A stretch of DNA of 64,000 bases from Liminaster sp017519885 (GTDB lineage: Bacteria; Bacteroidota; Bacteroidia; Bacteroidales; UBA3663): positions 1 to 64,000 of the forward strand of contig JAFWRO010000044.1 of assembly GCA_017519885.1 (NCBI GenBank), given 5' to 3'. The notes under the pieces are model-generated. The model had not been told where the DNA came from and made no database searches. It saw only the letters and a list, made by a program, of their open reading frames with translations. Positions within the stretch are counted from its first letter, which is position 1. Each line of letters opens with the position of its first letter. Shown here piece by piece: positions 44,401-52,266 of this stretch. Position numbers and translations under genes: made by a program.

Positions 44401-46170
44401 CGCAATCAAACAAGAAACAATAACAACAGAAAGACGCAGAACGACACAAAAACGAAGGCAAAGAAAGACTTCAAGCAAGTGATTCAACTTGCCGGCAACG
44501 ACACGACCATCGTCCTCAAGCACAACCTGGATACGCGTCGCATCATCGTCTCAGCCAAGGATACCGAAACAGATCATTCTTATCCACTCAATTTCAAGAA
44601 AGTCGATAGGAACAACATTAGGATTGCTGCTTCCGATAGCACCAAGATTGAAGTGGTTATCAAGGCCGACAAGCCGCTCGATGACCAGGCTTGGTATAAG
44701 ACGATGCAGGTGGCTTCGCGCATCCTGATGTCCGTACGCAGCATCCAAATCGGCTACAAGCAGACACAAGACACTTATCTGCCCTATTTCCAGTCGAACG
44801 TCGGCGACTTCTACGGACAAGGCCCGAGCGACGCAGGCCTCGTGCCAGGTATGGGCTTCGCATTTGGTTTCGAGAGTGGAAAATCATTTACCGAAAAAGC
44901 CGCACGCAACGGTTGGCTCATCGTCAACGACTCACTCACATCGCCCGCGGTCTATAACTTCACCAAGGACCTCTCCTACTCGGCAGTCCTTGAACCTTGG
45001 ACCGGCCTGAAGATCAACATCAACGGGACGTGGAAGAACAACGAGCGCAAGTCCAACCAGTTTATGTATCCCGACCTTCCTATCACACGTTCGGGATCAT
45101 TCCAAATGACCACCATAGCTCTCGGCTCAAGCTTCGGAGGCAATGATGCAGGCGATAACTATTCGAGCGATGTCTTCCATCAGTTCATCCTCAATCGCGA
45201 AATCATCTACCAGCGTCTCCTTGCCAAATATGCAGAAGCCATCTTCCCGTCGGAAGGCGGATTCATCAGCAATATGGTCAACAAGGATTTTGCCGGGAAG
45301 AATGTGGTCAGCTACAATCCAGAGACGGGACTTTATGAGCAGAATTTCGGCGCCTCCCGAATGAATTCAAGCGACATCCTTGTTCCCGCTTTCGTAGCAG
45401 CCTACCTGGGTGGCGATGCTCACTCCGTCAGCCTCAACCCGATTCCAAAGATGTGGAAGGCATTACCCAACTGGAAAGTCACATACGACGGCTTGCTCCA
45501 GCTCTTCCCGAAACTCTCGAAATGGTTCAAGACGATTCAGTTCAGCCATGCATACAACTGTACTTATGCCATCGGCAACTATCAGACCTATACCGACTAC
45601 GTCGAATTGGAAGAAGGCCTTGGCTATACGCTCGATGTGACCAACAACTGCCCTCTCCCTTCGTCGGAGTTCGATATCGGAACAGTGACATTGACTGAAA
45701 GCTGGGCTCCCCTTGGAGGCGTGAATGCGACTCTTGTCAATGGCCTCACCGTAAGGAGCGAATACAAGCACACACGCTCCGTATCGCTGGCAATGTCGAG
45801 TGCACAGATTACCGAGAACGTTTCGAAGGATATGACTTTCGGACTCGGCTATAAGATTGTCAACTTCAACCAGAAGATTGGTATGCCTGCCGGAAATCAA
45901 AAGGGCGTGAGTCATGACCTCAACCTGAAATTCGACATAACCTACAAGAACCAGATGTCGCTGCTCCGTAAGATTACCGACGAATATACGCAGGCCACGT
46001 CGGGCAACTCGGCATGGTCATTCAAGTTCTCGGCCGACTACCAGTTCTCCAAGATGCTACAGATGAAACTCTATTACGACCGACAGGTCAACACACCGCT
46101 CATCTCAACTTCATACCCCACTGTAAACAGCGATTTCGGTATGACTTTGACCCTCCAACTCACCCGCTAA
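38470..46170 (+). CDS. sprA: Type IX secretion outer-membrane translocon SprA
   Basis: A 2566-residue SprA. In Flavobacterium it forms a single-chain 36-strand barrel through which T9SS cargo leaves the cell. The N-terminal hydrophobic segment is a signal. The family core is visible in LFGPGGIRVKTQGSASLSMGMK (about 178), GSKMSFDLNYNTQATFDFDATQFKLAF, DDIVQNLEAGNVSMTTGNSLI, LFGVKSQLKFGKLNITALL, SIYIDDFESSESSTNLAVP (about 855) and VVWVNELRTDGMDESGGWAARGN (about 1535). It ends in a beta-strand (FGMTLTLQLTR). Two Lys/Asn/Ser-rich low-complexity stretches lie at about 1733-1770 and 1968-2005. With the plug gene nearby this marks a T9SS-competent cell; the other por/gld genes are not in the window. 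Confidence 0.97.
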   Translation: MRQTKGNHQLRALGLSMGCAILFGSLAYGYAPAGMRIASLPQSQDVRQQTPTNDEETDSVYHSRYPVAPTTPDMAPDLEKAHPGDLKTPENVKTVVEYDWKNNRYLIKTMLGEQLIGNPIPMTMQEYSKYTERQQRSAYFLDQYHKAVEEEEGKGEFDLLDMQFSLGPAEKLFGPGGIRVKTQGSASLSMGMKHNVVDNPTLSERARDQWTFDFDEQIQLNMKASIGSKMSFDLNYNTQATFDFDATQFKLAFAGEEDDIVQNLEAGNVSMTTGNSLISGGASLFGVKSQLKFGKLNITALLAKQESTSKTVSSKGGVTKRTYEILPTEYDENRHYFLGHYFRDTYDQNMEKLPLISSGIEITKIEVWMTNKRSSYDNARNILAFADLGESNPDEMQHPEWATSMGTIAPSNNNNTLYSTLRDNYPALRDITLVSSTIPTIAIPGSSGMMESGADYEKIESARLLSSSEYSLNSALGYLSLKTQIDDDCVLAVAFQYTKGGQTYQVGEFSTDNSDDTSKTLYVKLLKSTAGNPEHSIWDLMMKNIYSLEVTNLQQSNFTLQIQYLTDSVGVYTNYINEGPIAQQLLIKVMNLDQLNSHQERHSDGQFDWVAGYTVQASTGRIIFPVVEPFGSHLAKKLGNDPALVARYCYPNLYSQTLTDAEQDAEHNKFRIRGDYTASSGAEISLGAMNVARGSVRVTAGGTTLTEGSDYTVDYTMGIVTILNESIIESGTNVSVSLEDQSEYSLQRKTMMGLDLQYDWSKDLTLGATVINLSETPLTRKVSMSEIPINNTIYGFNFKWNKDFMWLTNAIGAIPWIKATAPSNFNIEGEWAQLIASHSSEIGDNGSIYIDDFESSESSTNLAVPTLWQLSSTPASIEGRDVGGSLFSTAYNDRRAHLAWYRIDNLFTSQTSNLTPAHIKNDLVQLCDPRVRQVTFEEIYPNKELEYGETGILDVMNLSYYPRERGQYNVSASRIQSDGTLANPQGNWGGMMRAMDVTNFESANYEYIEFWMMDPFIEVEGDETWKPNDEGKLILQLGEISEDILKDGYKSFENGLDINGDLSAIKETTWGRVSTRTSTVYAFDNSSSSHAAQDVGLDGLSTTDEANFPTYQNYVDSLRQIVSPEVLTSWQNDPYSPINDPAGDNYHYFRGRALDNDNVSILNRYKHINGAEGNAPSTADSQESYSTAYKSTPDVEDINTDNTLNENERFYEYDIELVRGHMNLAENKYLADISTRRVPLRDGLTHEVKWYLFRVPLRSPDRREGNISNFKSIRFMRMLMTGWQEAQVLRLATLDLVRSDWRTYSNDLSDPGYPQSSDALLSSSTVNIEEHSGSLPVNYVLPPGISRIVTPGTNAVQQNEQALSLKITNLEPHDAKAVYKSSGLDLRQYDNLQLFAHLHANAGEEDQLHDGDLAVFLRVGSDYKDNYYEYEVPLHKTPSGTYNNNSSSDRLLVWPEDNMINVELSKFTALKRERNAKKELGVDGVSYTLEYSVYDEDNKSNRIAVKGNPSLGECTVFMIGVRNVGRSTKSAVVWVNELRTDGMDESGGWAARGNATLRISDLATINGSGSYTSAGWGTVEQSTAVRSLSKDYEYNVSGQTDIGKWLPSQVKLHAPFYYSYSKSVSTPKYDPYNEDLTVDETLDTYPTERQKDSIKSLVQTTAETKSLSLTGVKFDVKSKHSMPWDPANVTMGYSQNKQTSHDPTTEYEYNNSYKGNINYNWSPYFKPWKPFATKKGNNARSGNAQAGRNTTDSRKASAASGRSNSSNSKAPFKKLKDDFQFNWLPNSISLSAQVNRTYHEEQLRNIETYESDFTIPVSYTKSFTMLRQTSISWDITKTLKANFQSASNARIDEPDAPVNRYLYPDDYERWKDTIWTQIWKLGTPVDYNQSFDVSWTIPINKITWTDWINLSAKYKSTYQWNRGTQIDEQTSTGNTIQNNSQWQFDGKFNLESLYNKSKFLKKVNDKFKAQKSSNANNRNQTRNNNNRKTQNDTKTKAKKDFKQVIQLAGNDTTIVLKHNLDTRRIIVSAKDTETDHSYPLNFKKVDRNNIRIAASDSTKIEVVIKADKPLDDQAWYKTMQVASRILMSVRSIQIGYKQTQDTYLPYFQSNVGDFYGQGPSDAGLVPGMGFAFGFESGKSFTEKAARNGWLIVNDSLTSPAVYNFTKDLSYSAVLEPWTGLKININGTWKNNERKSNQFMYPDLPITRSGSFQMTTIALGSSFGGNDAGDNYSSDVFHQFILNREIIYQRLLAKYAEAIFPSEGGFISNMVNKDFAGKNVVSYNPETGLYEQNFGASRMNSSDILVPAFVAAYLGGDAHSVSLNPIPKMWKALPNWKVTYDGLLQLFPKLSKWFKTIQFSHAYNCTYAIGNYQTYTDYVELEEGLGYTLDVTNNCPLPSSEFDIGTVTLTESWAPLGGVNATLVNGLTVRSEYKHTRSVSLAMSSAQITENVSKDMTFGLGYKIVNFNQKIGMPAGNQKGVSHDLNLKFDITYKNQMSLLRKITDEYTQATSGNSAWSFKFSADYQFSKMLQMKLYYDRQVNTPLISTSYPTVNSDFGMTLTLQLTR

Positions 46171-46209
46171 AATGCAAAACATGGGGGGCACAAAGGACTC
46201 TAAATCTAC

Positions 46210-46250
46210 AAATCGGACATATTTCGCCAAAAAATATGCCCGATTTTTTT
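46210..46250 (+). terminator. Terminator of sprA
   Basis: AAATCGGaCATATTT (46210-46224) pairs with AAATATGcCCGATTT (46232-46246), with one internal mismatch, followed by a T run. Confidence 0.8.
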
Positions 46251-46278
46251 GTTACGTAATAAAAAATGAGTATATTTG
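46249..46278 (+). promoter_or_regulatory. Promoter of the pheT run
   Basis: TTG (46249-46251), a 19-bp spacer and TATATTTG (46271-46278). Its -33 element overlaps the tail of the sprA terminator. The pheT ATG is 48 nt downstream of the -7 box. Confidence 0.55.
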
Positions 46279-46325
46279 CGCGCGATTTTTAACGCGTAAT
46301 AAGCAATAAAAACAAGATATATTCT

Positions 46326-48917
46326 ATGAACATTTCCTACAAGTGGCTGAAAGACTATCTGGAGTTCGACCTCACACCCGAGCAGACTTCGGCAGCCCTT
46401 ACTTCCATCGGTCTTGAGACAGAAGGTGTCGAGGAGATCGAATCCATCCGCGGCGGTCTCAAGGGTCTTGTCGTCGGACAGGTATTGACATGTGACGTAC
46501 ATCCCAACTCCGACCACATGCACGTCACCACCGTGAATCTTGGCAACGCTAAGTGGGTAGCCGATGCCTACGGAACACTTTGCACACAAGACGAAGCCGG
46601 AAACATCATCGCACAAATCGTTTGCGGTGCTCCCAATGTGGCAGCCGGCCAAAAGGTCATCGTTGCTACGCTTGGCACCACTCTTTATGACGGAGACCAG
46701 ACTTTCACCATCAAGAAAGCCAAACTCCGTGGCGTAGAATCGAACGGCATGATTTGTGCTGAGGACGAAATCGGTGTGGGCACCGACCATGCTGGAATCA
46801 TCGTTCTCCCCGCTGATACTCCCGTCGGCATGCCTGCCTCCGAGTACTATCACCTCGAAAGCGACTATCAGATTGCTGTCGACATAACACCCAATCGCAT
46901 CGATGCAGCTTCACACTATGGTGTAGCCCGTGACCTCAATGCTTATCTTGGTGCTCACGACCTCCCGCACAAGCTCACCAAACCTTCGGTTGACATGTTC
47001 GACAAGGTACATAGTTCCGATATGGCAGTCAATGTGGACTACAAGCCCATCACCATCAAGGTCGAGAATACCGATGCTTGCCCACGCTACTCTGGCCTTA
47101 CCATCGCTGGAGTGACTGTCAAGGAGTCGCCCGAATGGCTCAAGAACCGACTCAAGTCCATCGGTCTGCGCCCCATCAACAACATCGTTGATATTACCAA
47201 CTATATCCTCTTCGAGACTGCTGTGCCAATGCACACTTTCGATGCCGACAAGATCAAGGGCGGACAGATTGTTGTCAGAACCTGTGCCAACGGAACTCCT
47301 TTCATCACTCTCGATGGCCAGGAGCACAAGCTTTCCGACAGCGACCTAATGATCTGCAATGCCGAAGAACCGATGTGTATCGCTGGCGTTTTCGGCGGAC
47401 TTGAATCTAGCACGACCGAGCAGACCACCAATGTGTTCCTCGAGTGTGCCTGCTTCCATCCGACATGGGTACGCAAGACGGCACGTCGTCAGCAGCTTTC
47501 GACGGATGCCTCTTTCCGTTACGAACGTGGTGTCGATATCAACAACATCCCCTACGCATTGCGTCGTGCAGCCTTGCTCGTCAAGGAACTGGCAGGCGGC
47601 ACCATCGTCGGCGACATCCAGGAGGTTTATCCCGTGAAGAATGTCCCCGCTGTCGTTGATTTGACGTACAAGCGTGTTAATACGCTTTCCGGCATAGACA
47701 TTCAGCCTGAAAGGGTAAAGCAGATCCTTGGACTTCTCGAAATGGAAATACTTTCCGAAGATGAAAATGGTGTCAAGATACAGATTCCTGCCTACCGTGT
47801 GGATGTCACCCGTGACTGCGACGTCATCGAAGACATTCTCCGCATCTATGGCTACGATCGAGTGGAACTCCCCGGAACCGTACGCACCAGCGCTGTCGGC
47901 AAGACAGCAACTGACGTTTCGAACAGCCTGCAGCAGATCATCAGCGAGCAACTCACCGGTGCCGGCTTCAACGAAATCTTGTGCAACTCGCTTACAGCCG
48001 AAGCATTCTATGAAGGCCTTGAGACCTATCCCCAGAGCAAACTTGTCCACGTGATGAATCCGTTGTCGAGCGACCTCAATGTGATGCGTCAGACACTCTT
48101 GTTCGGTGGTCTGCAGTCCATCAGCCGCAACATCAACCACAAGTCGCCTAACTGCCGCTTCTATGAGTTCGGCAACACATCGTTCTACAATGCCGAGAAG
48201 CAGGCTGTAGTCAACGCTCAGGTTGCCAGCGGCGAAAAGACAGCTCTCGAAGTTCAGCAGGAAGGTCGTGCATTAGCCGGCTATTCCGAGGAAAGCCACT
48301 TGGGACTTTGGCTCACTGGCAATCGTAATCAGGGCTCATGGGCAGTGGCCGATACAAAGGCTACCGTCTTCGAACTCAAGGCTGCCGTGCTCAACATCCT
48401 GCGTCGTCTCGGACTTGACACCGCACTTCGTCAAAAGCAGTTCAACTCCGACATCTTCGCTGTCGGTCTCGACATCTCCAATCCAAAAGGAAAGGTGCTC
48501 GCTACTCTCGGCATCGTTTCGAACAAGATTCTCACCCGCTTCGACATCGATCAGGAGGTTTGCTATGCCGACCTCAACTGGAAGGCACTCATGAAGGATG
48601 CCGCCAAAGTGAAGGTCGAGCAGCAGGAGATTGCCAAGTTCCCGCCCGTCAAGCGCGACCTTGCACTCCTCGTTGACCAAAGCGTACAGTTCGCCGATAT
48701 CGAGCGTATCGCCTACGACACCGAGAAGCGACTCCTCAAGAGCATCACCCTCTTCGATGTTTATGAAGGCAAGAACCTCCCTGCCGGCAAGAAGTCCTAC
48801 GCCATCTCACTCATCCTTCAGGATACTGAGAAGACTCTCAACGACAAGGCTATCGATGCCACTATGCAGAAGTTCATCAAGATGTTCGAGACTAAACTTG
48901 GAGCATCACTCCGTTAA
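46326..48917 (+). CDS. pheT: Phenylalanyl-tRNA synthetase beta subunit
   Basis: An 863-residue protein, the beta chain of the alpha2-beta2 enzyme that charges tRNA-Phe. Domains: tRNA-binding EMAP-like domain (about 40-165: VGQVLTCDVHPNSDHMHV, ...IVCGAPNVAAGQKV), B3/4 editing region (about 215-400: INNIVDITNYILFETAVPMHTFD), B5 (about 415-490), the aaRS-like core (about 500-760: MNPLSSDLNVMRQTLL), and a C-terminal anticodon-binding FDX domain (KFPPVKRDLALLVD...). Compared with other PheT it is somewhat long, with a short insert near residue 80. pheS is not in the window. Confidence 0.96.
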   Translation: MNISYKWLKDYLEFDLTPEQTSAALTSIGLETEGVEEIESIRGGLKGLVVGQVLTCDVHPNSDHMHVTTVNLGNAKWVADAYGTLCTQDEAGNIIAQIVCGAPNVAAGQKVIVATLGTTLYDGDQTFTIKKAKLRGVESNGMICAEDEIGVGTDHAGIIVLPADTPVGMPASEYYHLESDYQIAVDITPNRIDAASHYGVARDLNAYLGAHDLPHKLTKPSVDMFDKVHSSDMAVNVDYKPITIKVENTDACPRYSGLTIAGVTVKESPEWLKNRLKSIGLRPINNIVDITNYILFETAVPMHTFDADKIKGGQIVVRTCANGTPFITLDGQEHKLSDSDLMICNAEEPMCIAGVFGGLESSTTEQTTNVFLECACFHPTWVRKTARRQQLSTDASFRYERGVDINNIPYALRRAALLVKELAGGTIVGDIQEVYPVKNVPAVVDLTYKRVNTLSGIDIQPERVKQILGLLEMEILSEDENGVKIQIPAYRVDVTRDCDVIEDILRIYGYDRVELPGTVRTSAVGKTATDVSNSLQQIISEQLTGAGFNEILCNSLTAEAFYEGLETYPQSKLVHVMNPLSSDLNVMRQTLLFGGLQSISRNINHKSPNCRFYEFGNTSFYNAEKQAVVNAQVASGEKTALEVQQEGRALAGYSEESHLGLWLTGNRNQGSWAVADTKATVFELKAAVLNILRRLGLDTALRQKQFNSDIFAVGLDISNPKGKVLATLGIVSNKILTRFDIDQEVCYADLNWKALMKDAAKVKVEQQEIAKFPPVKRDLALLVDQSVQFADIERIAYDTEKRLLKSITLFDVYEGKNLPAGKKSYAISLILQDTEKTLNDKAIDATMQKFIKMFETKLGASLR

Positions 48918-48969
48918 TTCCAACAAAAAACAATAATAATAACCATACGAAATATAACTAAGAAAAATT

Positions 48970-49704
48970 ATGGGAAGAGCGTTTGAATACCGCAAAGCGC
49001 GCATTATGGCGCGCAACAGCAAGAACAGCAAAATGTTCTCGAAACTCAGCAAGGAAATTACTATGTGCGTAAAGGCCTCTGGTCCTGATCCGGACAACAA
49101 TAGCCGCCTGCGCACCCTGATTGCTACTGCCAAGTCGGCCAGTATGCCCAAGGACACCATCGACCGCGCCATCAAGAAGGGTAGCGACAACGATGCCGGC
49201 AACTACAAGGAGCTCACCTACGAAGGATACGGCCCATTCGGCATCGCTATCGTAGTGGAGGCTGCTACCGACAACAACACCCGTACTGTTGCCAATGTTC
49301 GCTCCTACTTCACCAAGTTCGGCGGCACCCTCGGCACAACCGGTTCGTTGAGTTTCCTCTTTGCTCACAAGTCCGTTTTCACAGTCAAGGCCAAGGAAGG
49401 TGTTGACATGGACGAGCTCGAACTCGAACTGATCGACTACGGTGTGGACGAGATCTACTTCGACGAGGAGGAGAATACCATCACTGCTTACGGCGAGTAC
49501 GAATCGTATGCCCAGATGCAGCAGTACTTCGAGGAGAATGGTTTCGAGATCGTCAGCGCTGAATTCGTACGCATCCCCAACGACACCAAGGAAGTTACTC
49601 CCGAGCAGCGTGAAACGCTCGACAAGCTCCTTGCTAAGTTCGATGAGGACGAAGATGTGACCAACGTCTTCACCAACATCAAGGAAGAGGACGAGGAGGA
49701 ATAA
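48970..49704 (+). CDS. yebC: YebC/PmpR family protein
   Basis: A 244-residue member of the YebC family, which act as DNA-binding regulators or, as more recently proposed, translation factors on proline stretches. Conserved N-terminus: MGRAFEYRKARIMARNSKNSKMFSKLSKEI. Also SRLRTLIATAKSASMPKDTIDRAIKKG, ELTYEGYGPFGIAIVVEAATDNNTRT, and GSLSFLFAHKSVF. The acidic tail (FDEDEDVTNVFTNIKEEDEEE) is normal for the family. It starts 52 bp after pheT. Downstream, the short spacer to mmdA starts with two CTCCGA units 9 bp apart. Confidence 0.95.
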   Translation: MGRAFEYRKARIMARNSKNSKMFSKLSKEITMCVKASGPDPDNNSRLRTLIATAKSASMPKDTIDRAIKKGSDNDAGNYKELTYEGYGPFGIAIVVEAATDNNTRTVANVRSYFTKFGGTLGTTGSLSFLFAHKSVFTVKAKEGVDMDELELELIDYGVDEIYFDEEENTITAYGEYESYAQMQQYFEENGFEIVSAEFVRIPNDTKEVTPEQRETLDKLLAKFDEDEDVTNVFTNIKEEDEEE

Positions 49705-49769
49705 GGACTCCGAGCCCTCCGAACTTTACTCCAGAACCACACACATATTCGCGCGTACATTTAATATTT

Positions 49770-51332
49770 ATGTCTATTCAACTACAAAAGATACAAGAAC
49801 TGATCAAGAATCGCGAGACTGCACGTCTTGGCGGTGGCGAGAAGCGCATTGCGGCACAGCATGCCAAGGGCAAGCTGACTGCACGCGAGCGCATCGAGGC
49901 ACTAGTCGATCCTGGCTCGTTCGAGGAGACTGATATGTTCCTGATCCACCGTTGCACCAATTTCGGCACCGACAAGTCTCACCCATTCGGAGATGGTGTC
50001 GTCACTGGTTCGGCCACCATCGGCGGACGACTCGTCTTCCTCTATGCCCAGGACTTCACGGTCAGCGGTGGCTCGCTCAGCGTCACTATGGCCGAGAAGA
50101 TCTGCAAGATCATGGACATGGCCATGCGTGTAGGCGCTCCGTTCATCGGTCTCAATGACTCGGGTGGTGCCCGCATTCAGGAGGGTATTGCTTCGATGGC
50201 AGGTTTTGGTGAGATATTCGAACGCAACATCCTTGCATCGGGTGTCATTCCGCAAATCTCCTGCATTATGGGTCCCTGTGCCGGCGGATCGGTCTATTCT
50301 CCTGCTCTTACCGACTTCGTGCTGATGGTCAAGAACACGTCCTATATGTTCCTCACCGGTCCCAAGGTCGTTAAGGAAGTGCTGGGCGAAGTTGTTGACC
50401 AGGAGCAACTCGGTGGTGCATCTGTTCATGCCACCAAGTCGGGCGTAGCTCATTTTGCTGCCGAAAATGAGGATGAAGCCATTGCAATGATTCGTCAATT
50501 GCTCAGCTATATCCCACAGAACAACATGGAGGAGGCTCCGCGCATCGAATGCACCGATCCCATCGACCGTATGGAGGATTCGTTGAACGAGATCATCCCC
50601 GAGTCGGCCAACCAAGCCTATGATATGTATCAGGTCATCGCATCTATTGTTGACAATGGCGAGATGTTCGAAGTGCATGCAGGCTGGGCTAAGAATATCA
50701 TCGTAGGTTTTGCCCGTATGAACGGACAGAGCGTAGGCATCGTTGCCAACCAACCCAAGGTTATGGCTGGTTGTCTCGACTCGAATGCTTCACGCAAGGC
50801 AGCCCGTTTCGTGCGTTTCTGCGATGCCTTCAACATTCCTCTTGTCACCCTCGTCGACGTACCGGGCTTCCTTCCCGGCACAGGACAGGAGTATAATGGT
50901 GTCATCGACCATGGTGCCAAGCTGCTCTATGCCTACGGCGAATCGACCGTTCCCAAGGTAACTGTCACACTCCGCAAAAGCTATGGTGGTTCCCACATCG
51001 TGATGAGCTGCAAGCAGCTTCGCGGTGATGTCAACTACGCTTGGCCCTCGGCCGAAATTGCAGTGATGGGTTCCGGTGGTGCTGTGGAGGTGCTCTATGG
51101 GAAGGAACTCAAGGCTGCCGACACCCCCGAGGCCAAGGAGCAGATTATCCAGGAGAAGAAGGCCGAATACGAGAAGCTCTTCTGCAATCCATACGATGCC
51201 GCCCACAAGGGCTACATCGACGATGTCATCGAGCCACGCAACACCCGTTTCCGCGTGATTCGTGCACTTGAAAAACTTCATAACAAGCGTGTCGAGAATC
51301 CCGCCAAGAAGCACGACAACCTGCCGCTCTAA
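49770..51332 (+). CDS. mmdA: Carboxyltransferase (alpha) subunit of methylmalonyl-CoA decarboxylase
   Basis: A 520-residue member of the acyl-CoA carboxyltransferase family. It has both crotonase-like halves: GGSLSVTMAEKICKIMDMAMRVGAPFIGLNDSGGARIQEGI (N) and VTLVDVPGFLPGTGQEYNGVIDHGAKLLYAYGEST-VPKVTVTLRKSYGGSHIVM (C). It moves the carboxyl group between (S)-methylmalonyl-CoA and biotin. Followed at once by an OadG-like subunit and a biotin carrier, the arrangement of the sodium-pumping methylmalonyl-CoA decarboxylase in the succinate-to-propionate route. The oadB-like beta subunit is not present. A biotin-dependent propionyl-CoA carboxylase is the alternative reading. Confidence 0.92.
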   Translation: MSIQLQKIQELIKNRETARLGGGEKRIAAQHAKGKLTARERIEALVDPGSFEETDMFLIHRCTNFGTDKSHPFGDGVVTGSATIGGRLVFLYAQDFTVSGGSLSVTMAEKICKIMDMAMRVGAPFIGLNDSGGARIQEGIASMAGFGEIFERNILASGVIPQISCIMGPCAGGSVYSPALTDFVLMVKNTSYMFLTGPKVVKEVLGEVVDQEQLGGASVHATKSGVAHFAAENEDEAIAMIRQLLSYIPQNNMEEAPRIECTDPIDRMEDSLNEIIPESANQAYDMYQVIASIVDNGEMFEVHAGWAKNIIVGFARMNGQSVGIVANQPKVMAGCLDSNASRKAARFVRFCDAFNIPLVTLVDVPGFLPGTGQEYNGVIDHGAKLLYAYGESTVPKVTVTLRKSYGGSHIVMSCKQLRGDVNYAWPSAEIAVMGSGGAVEVLYGKELKAADTPEAKEQIIQEKKAEYEKLFCNPYDAAHKGYIDDVIEPRNTRFRVIRALEKLHNKRVENPAKKHDNLPL

Positions 51333-51333
51333 A

Positions 51334-51807
51334 ATGATGAAGAAAACAACTATAATTGCCGCTATGTTTGCCGGTGCAGCTCCCGCTGTGCTGGCAAGCA
51401 ATGCCGACAAATTTGCACAGAACGATCCCCTCGGCTGGATGATGGCCATCATCTCCATGTCGGTGGTATTCAGTGCGTTGGTCATCCTCTTCCTGTGTTT
51501 CAAGTACATCTATCCTCTTTTTGCTATGTTCGGACTAAAGATTAAGAAGTCCGCACATCGCAAGAAGCAGTTCGAGCAGATTACCGACCGTCGTGCCCAA
51601 ATGCAGCGCAATATGAAGGTGGTCGAGAAATCTTCCGGCAAGGAGGTCGATGATGAAGAGCTCGCTGCAGCTATCGGTGTTGCACTCTTCCTTCACGAGG
51701 ATGGTATGCACGACCAGGAGTCGAACATTCTCACTTTGGCTTCCTCCAACAGTGCCTGGACAGGAGCCGGCAACAACCAGAAACGCTCGCCCATTCGTCG
51801 CTTCTAA
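51334..51807 (+). CDS. OadG-family (gamma) membrane subunit
   Basis: A 157-residue protein. An N-terminal signal-like segment (about 4-20) precedes a membrane helix (about 36-62: WMMAIISMSVVFSALVILFLCFKYIY), then a charged cytoplasmic part. The segment DDEELAAAIGVALFLHEDGMHD is typical of OadG-like subunits in Bacteroidetes, and the tail is SAWTGAGNNQKRSPIRRF. OadG assembles and stabilises the decarboxylase and binds zinc in the oxaloacetate version. ATG 51334 is one base after the mmdA stop. Confidence 0.85.
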   Translation: MMKKTTIIAAMFAGAAPAVLASNADKFAQNDPLGWMMAIISMSVVFSALVILFLCFKYIYPLFAMFGLKIKKSAHRKKQFEQITDRRAQMQRNMKVVEKSSGKEVDDEELAAAIGVALFLHEDGMHDQESNILTLASSNSAWTGAGNNQKRSPIRRF

Positions 51808-51828
51808 ATCTTTTGAGATATTTTATTG

Positions 51829-52263
51829 ATGAAGACCTATAAAATGAAAATCAATGGCAACGAGTACGAAGTTGCCATCCAGGACGTCAACGGTCAGAAC
51901 GTCGAAGTCGAAGTCAACGGCAAGGCTTACACCGTAGAACTCGACCAACCTGCTCGTGCAGAACGTCCCAAGCCTGTCATTGCGCGTCCCACAGCACCAA
52001 CCGCCTCCACTGTTGCTTCCCCTGCATCCCAGCAGAATGAAGTGCATGCTGAGGGAGCTACCAAGTCGCCGCTCCCAGGCACCATCCTCAGCATCAACGT
52101 TACCGTTGGCCAGTCGGTCAAGGCTAGTGATGTGGCTATTGTCCTCGAAGCCATGAAGATGGAGAACAACATCAACTGTGGTCGCGACGGTGTCGTCAAG
52201 GCCGTTTATGTACAAAAGGGGGACAATGTCCTCGAAGGCGCAGACCTTCTCCTCGTTGAATAA
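51829..52263 (+). CDS. mmdC: Biotin carrier subunit of the decarboxylase
   Basis: A 144-residue biotin/lipoyl-domain protein. The N-terminal part (MKTYKMKINGNEYEVAIQDVNG) matches the decarboxylase carrier subunits; a Pro/Ala/Thr-rich hinge (about 45-72) leads to the biotinyl domain with EAMKMEN, Lys110 being the biotin site. It shuttles carboxyl groups between the transferase and the membrane part. The gene ends 3 bp before the LptF/G-type gene, a very tight junction. Confidence 0.93.
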   Translation: MKTYKMKINGNEYEVAIQDVNGQNVEVEVNGKAYTVELDQPARAERPKPVIARPTAPTASTVASPASQQNEVHAEGATKSPLPGTILSINVTVGQSVKASDVAIVLEAMKMENNINCGRDGVVKAVYVQKGDNVLEGADLLLVE

Positions 52264-52266
52264 TAA

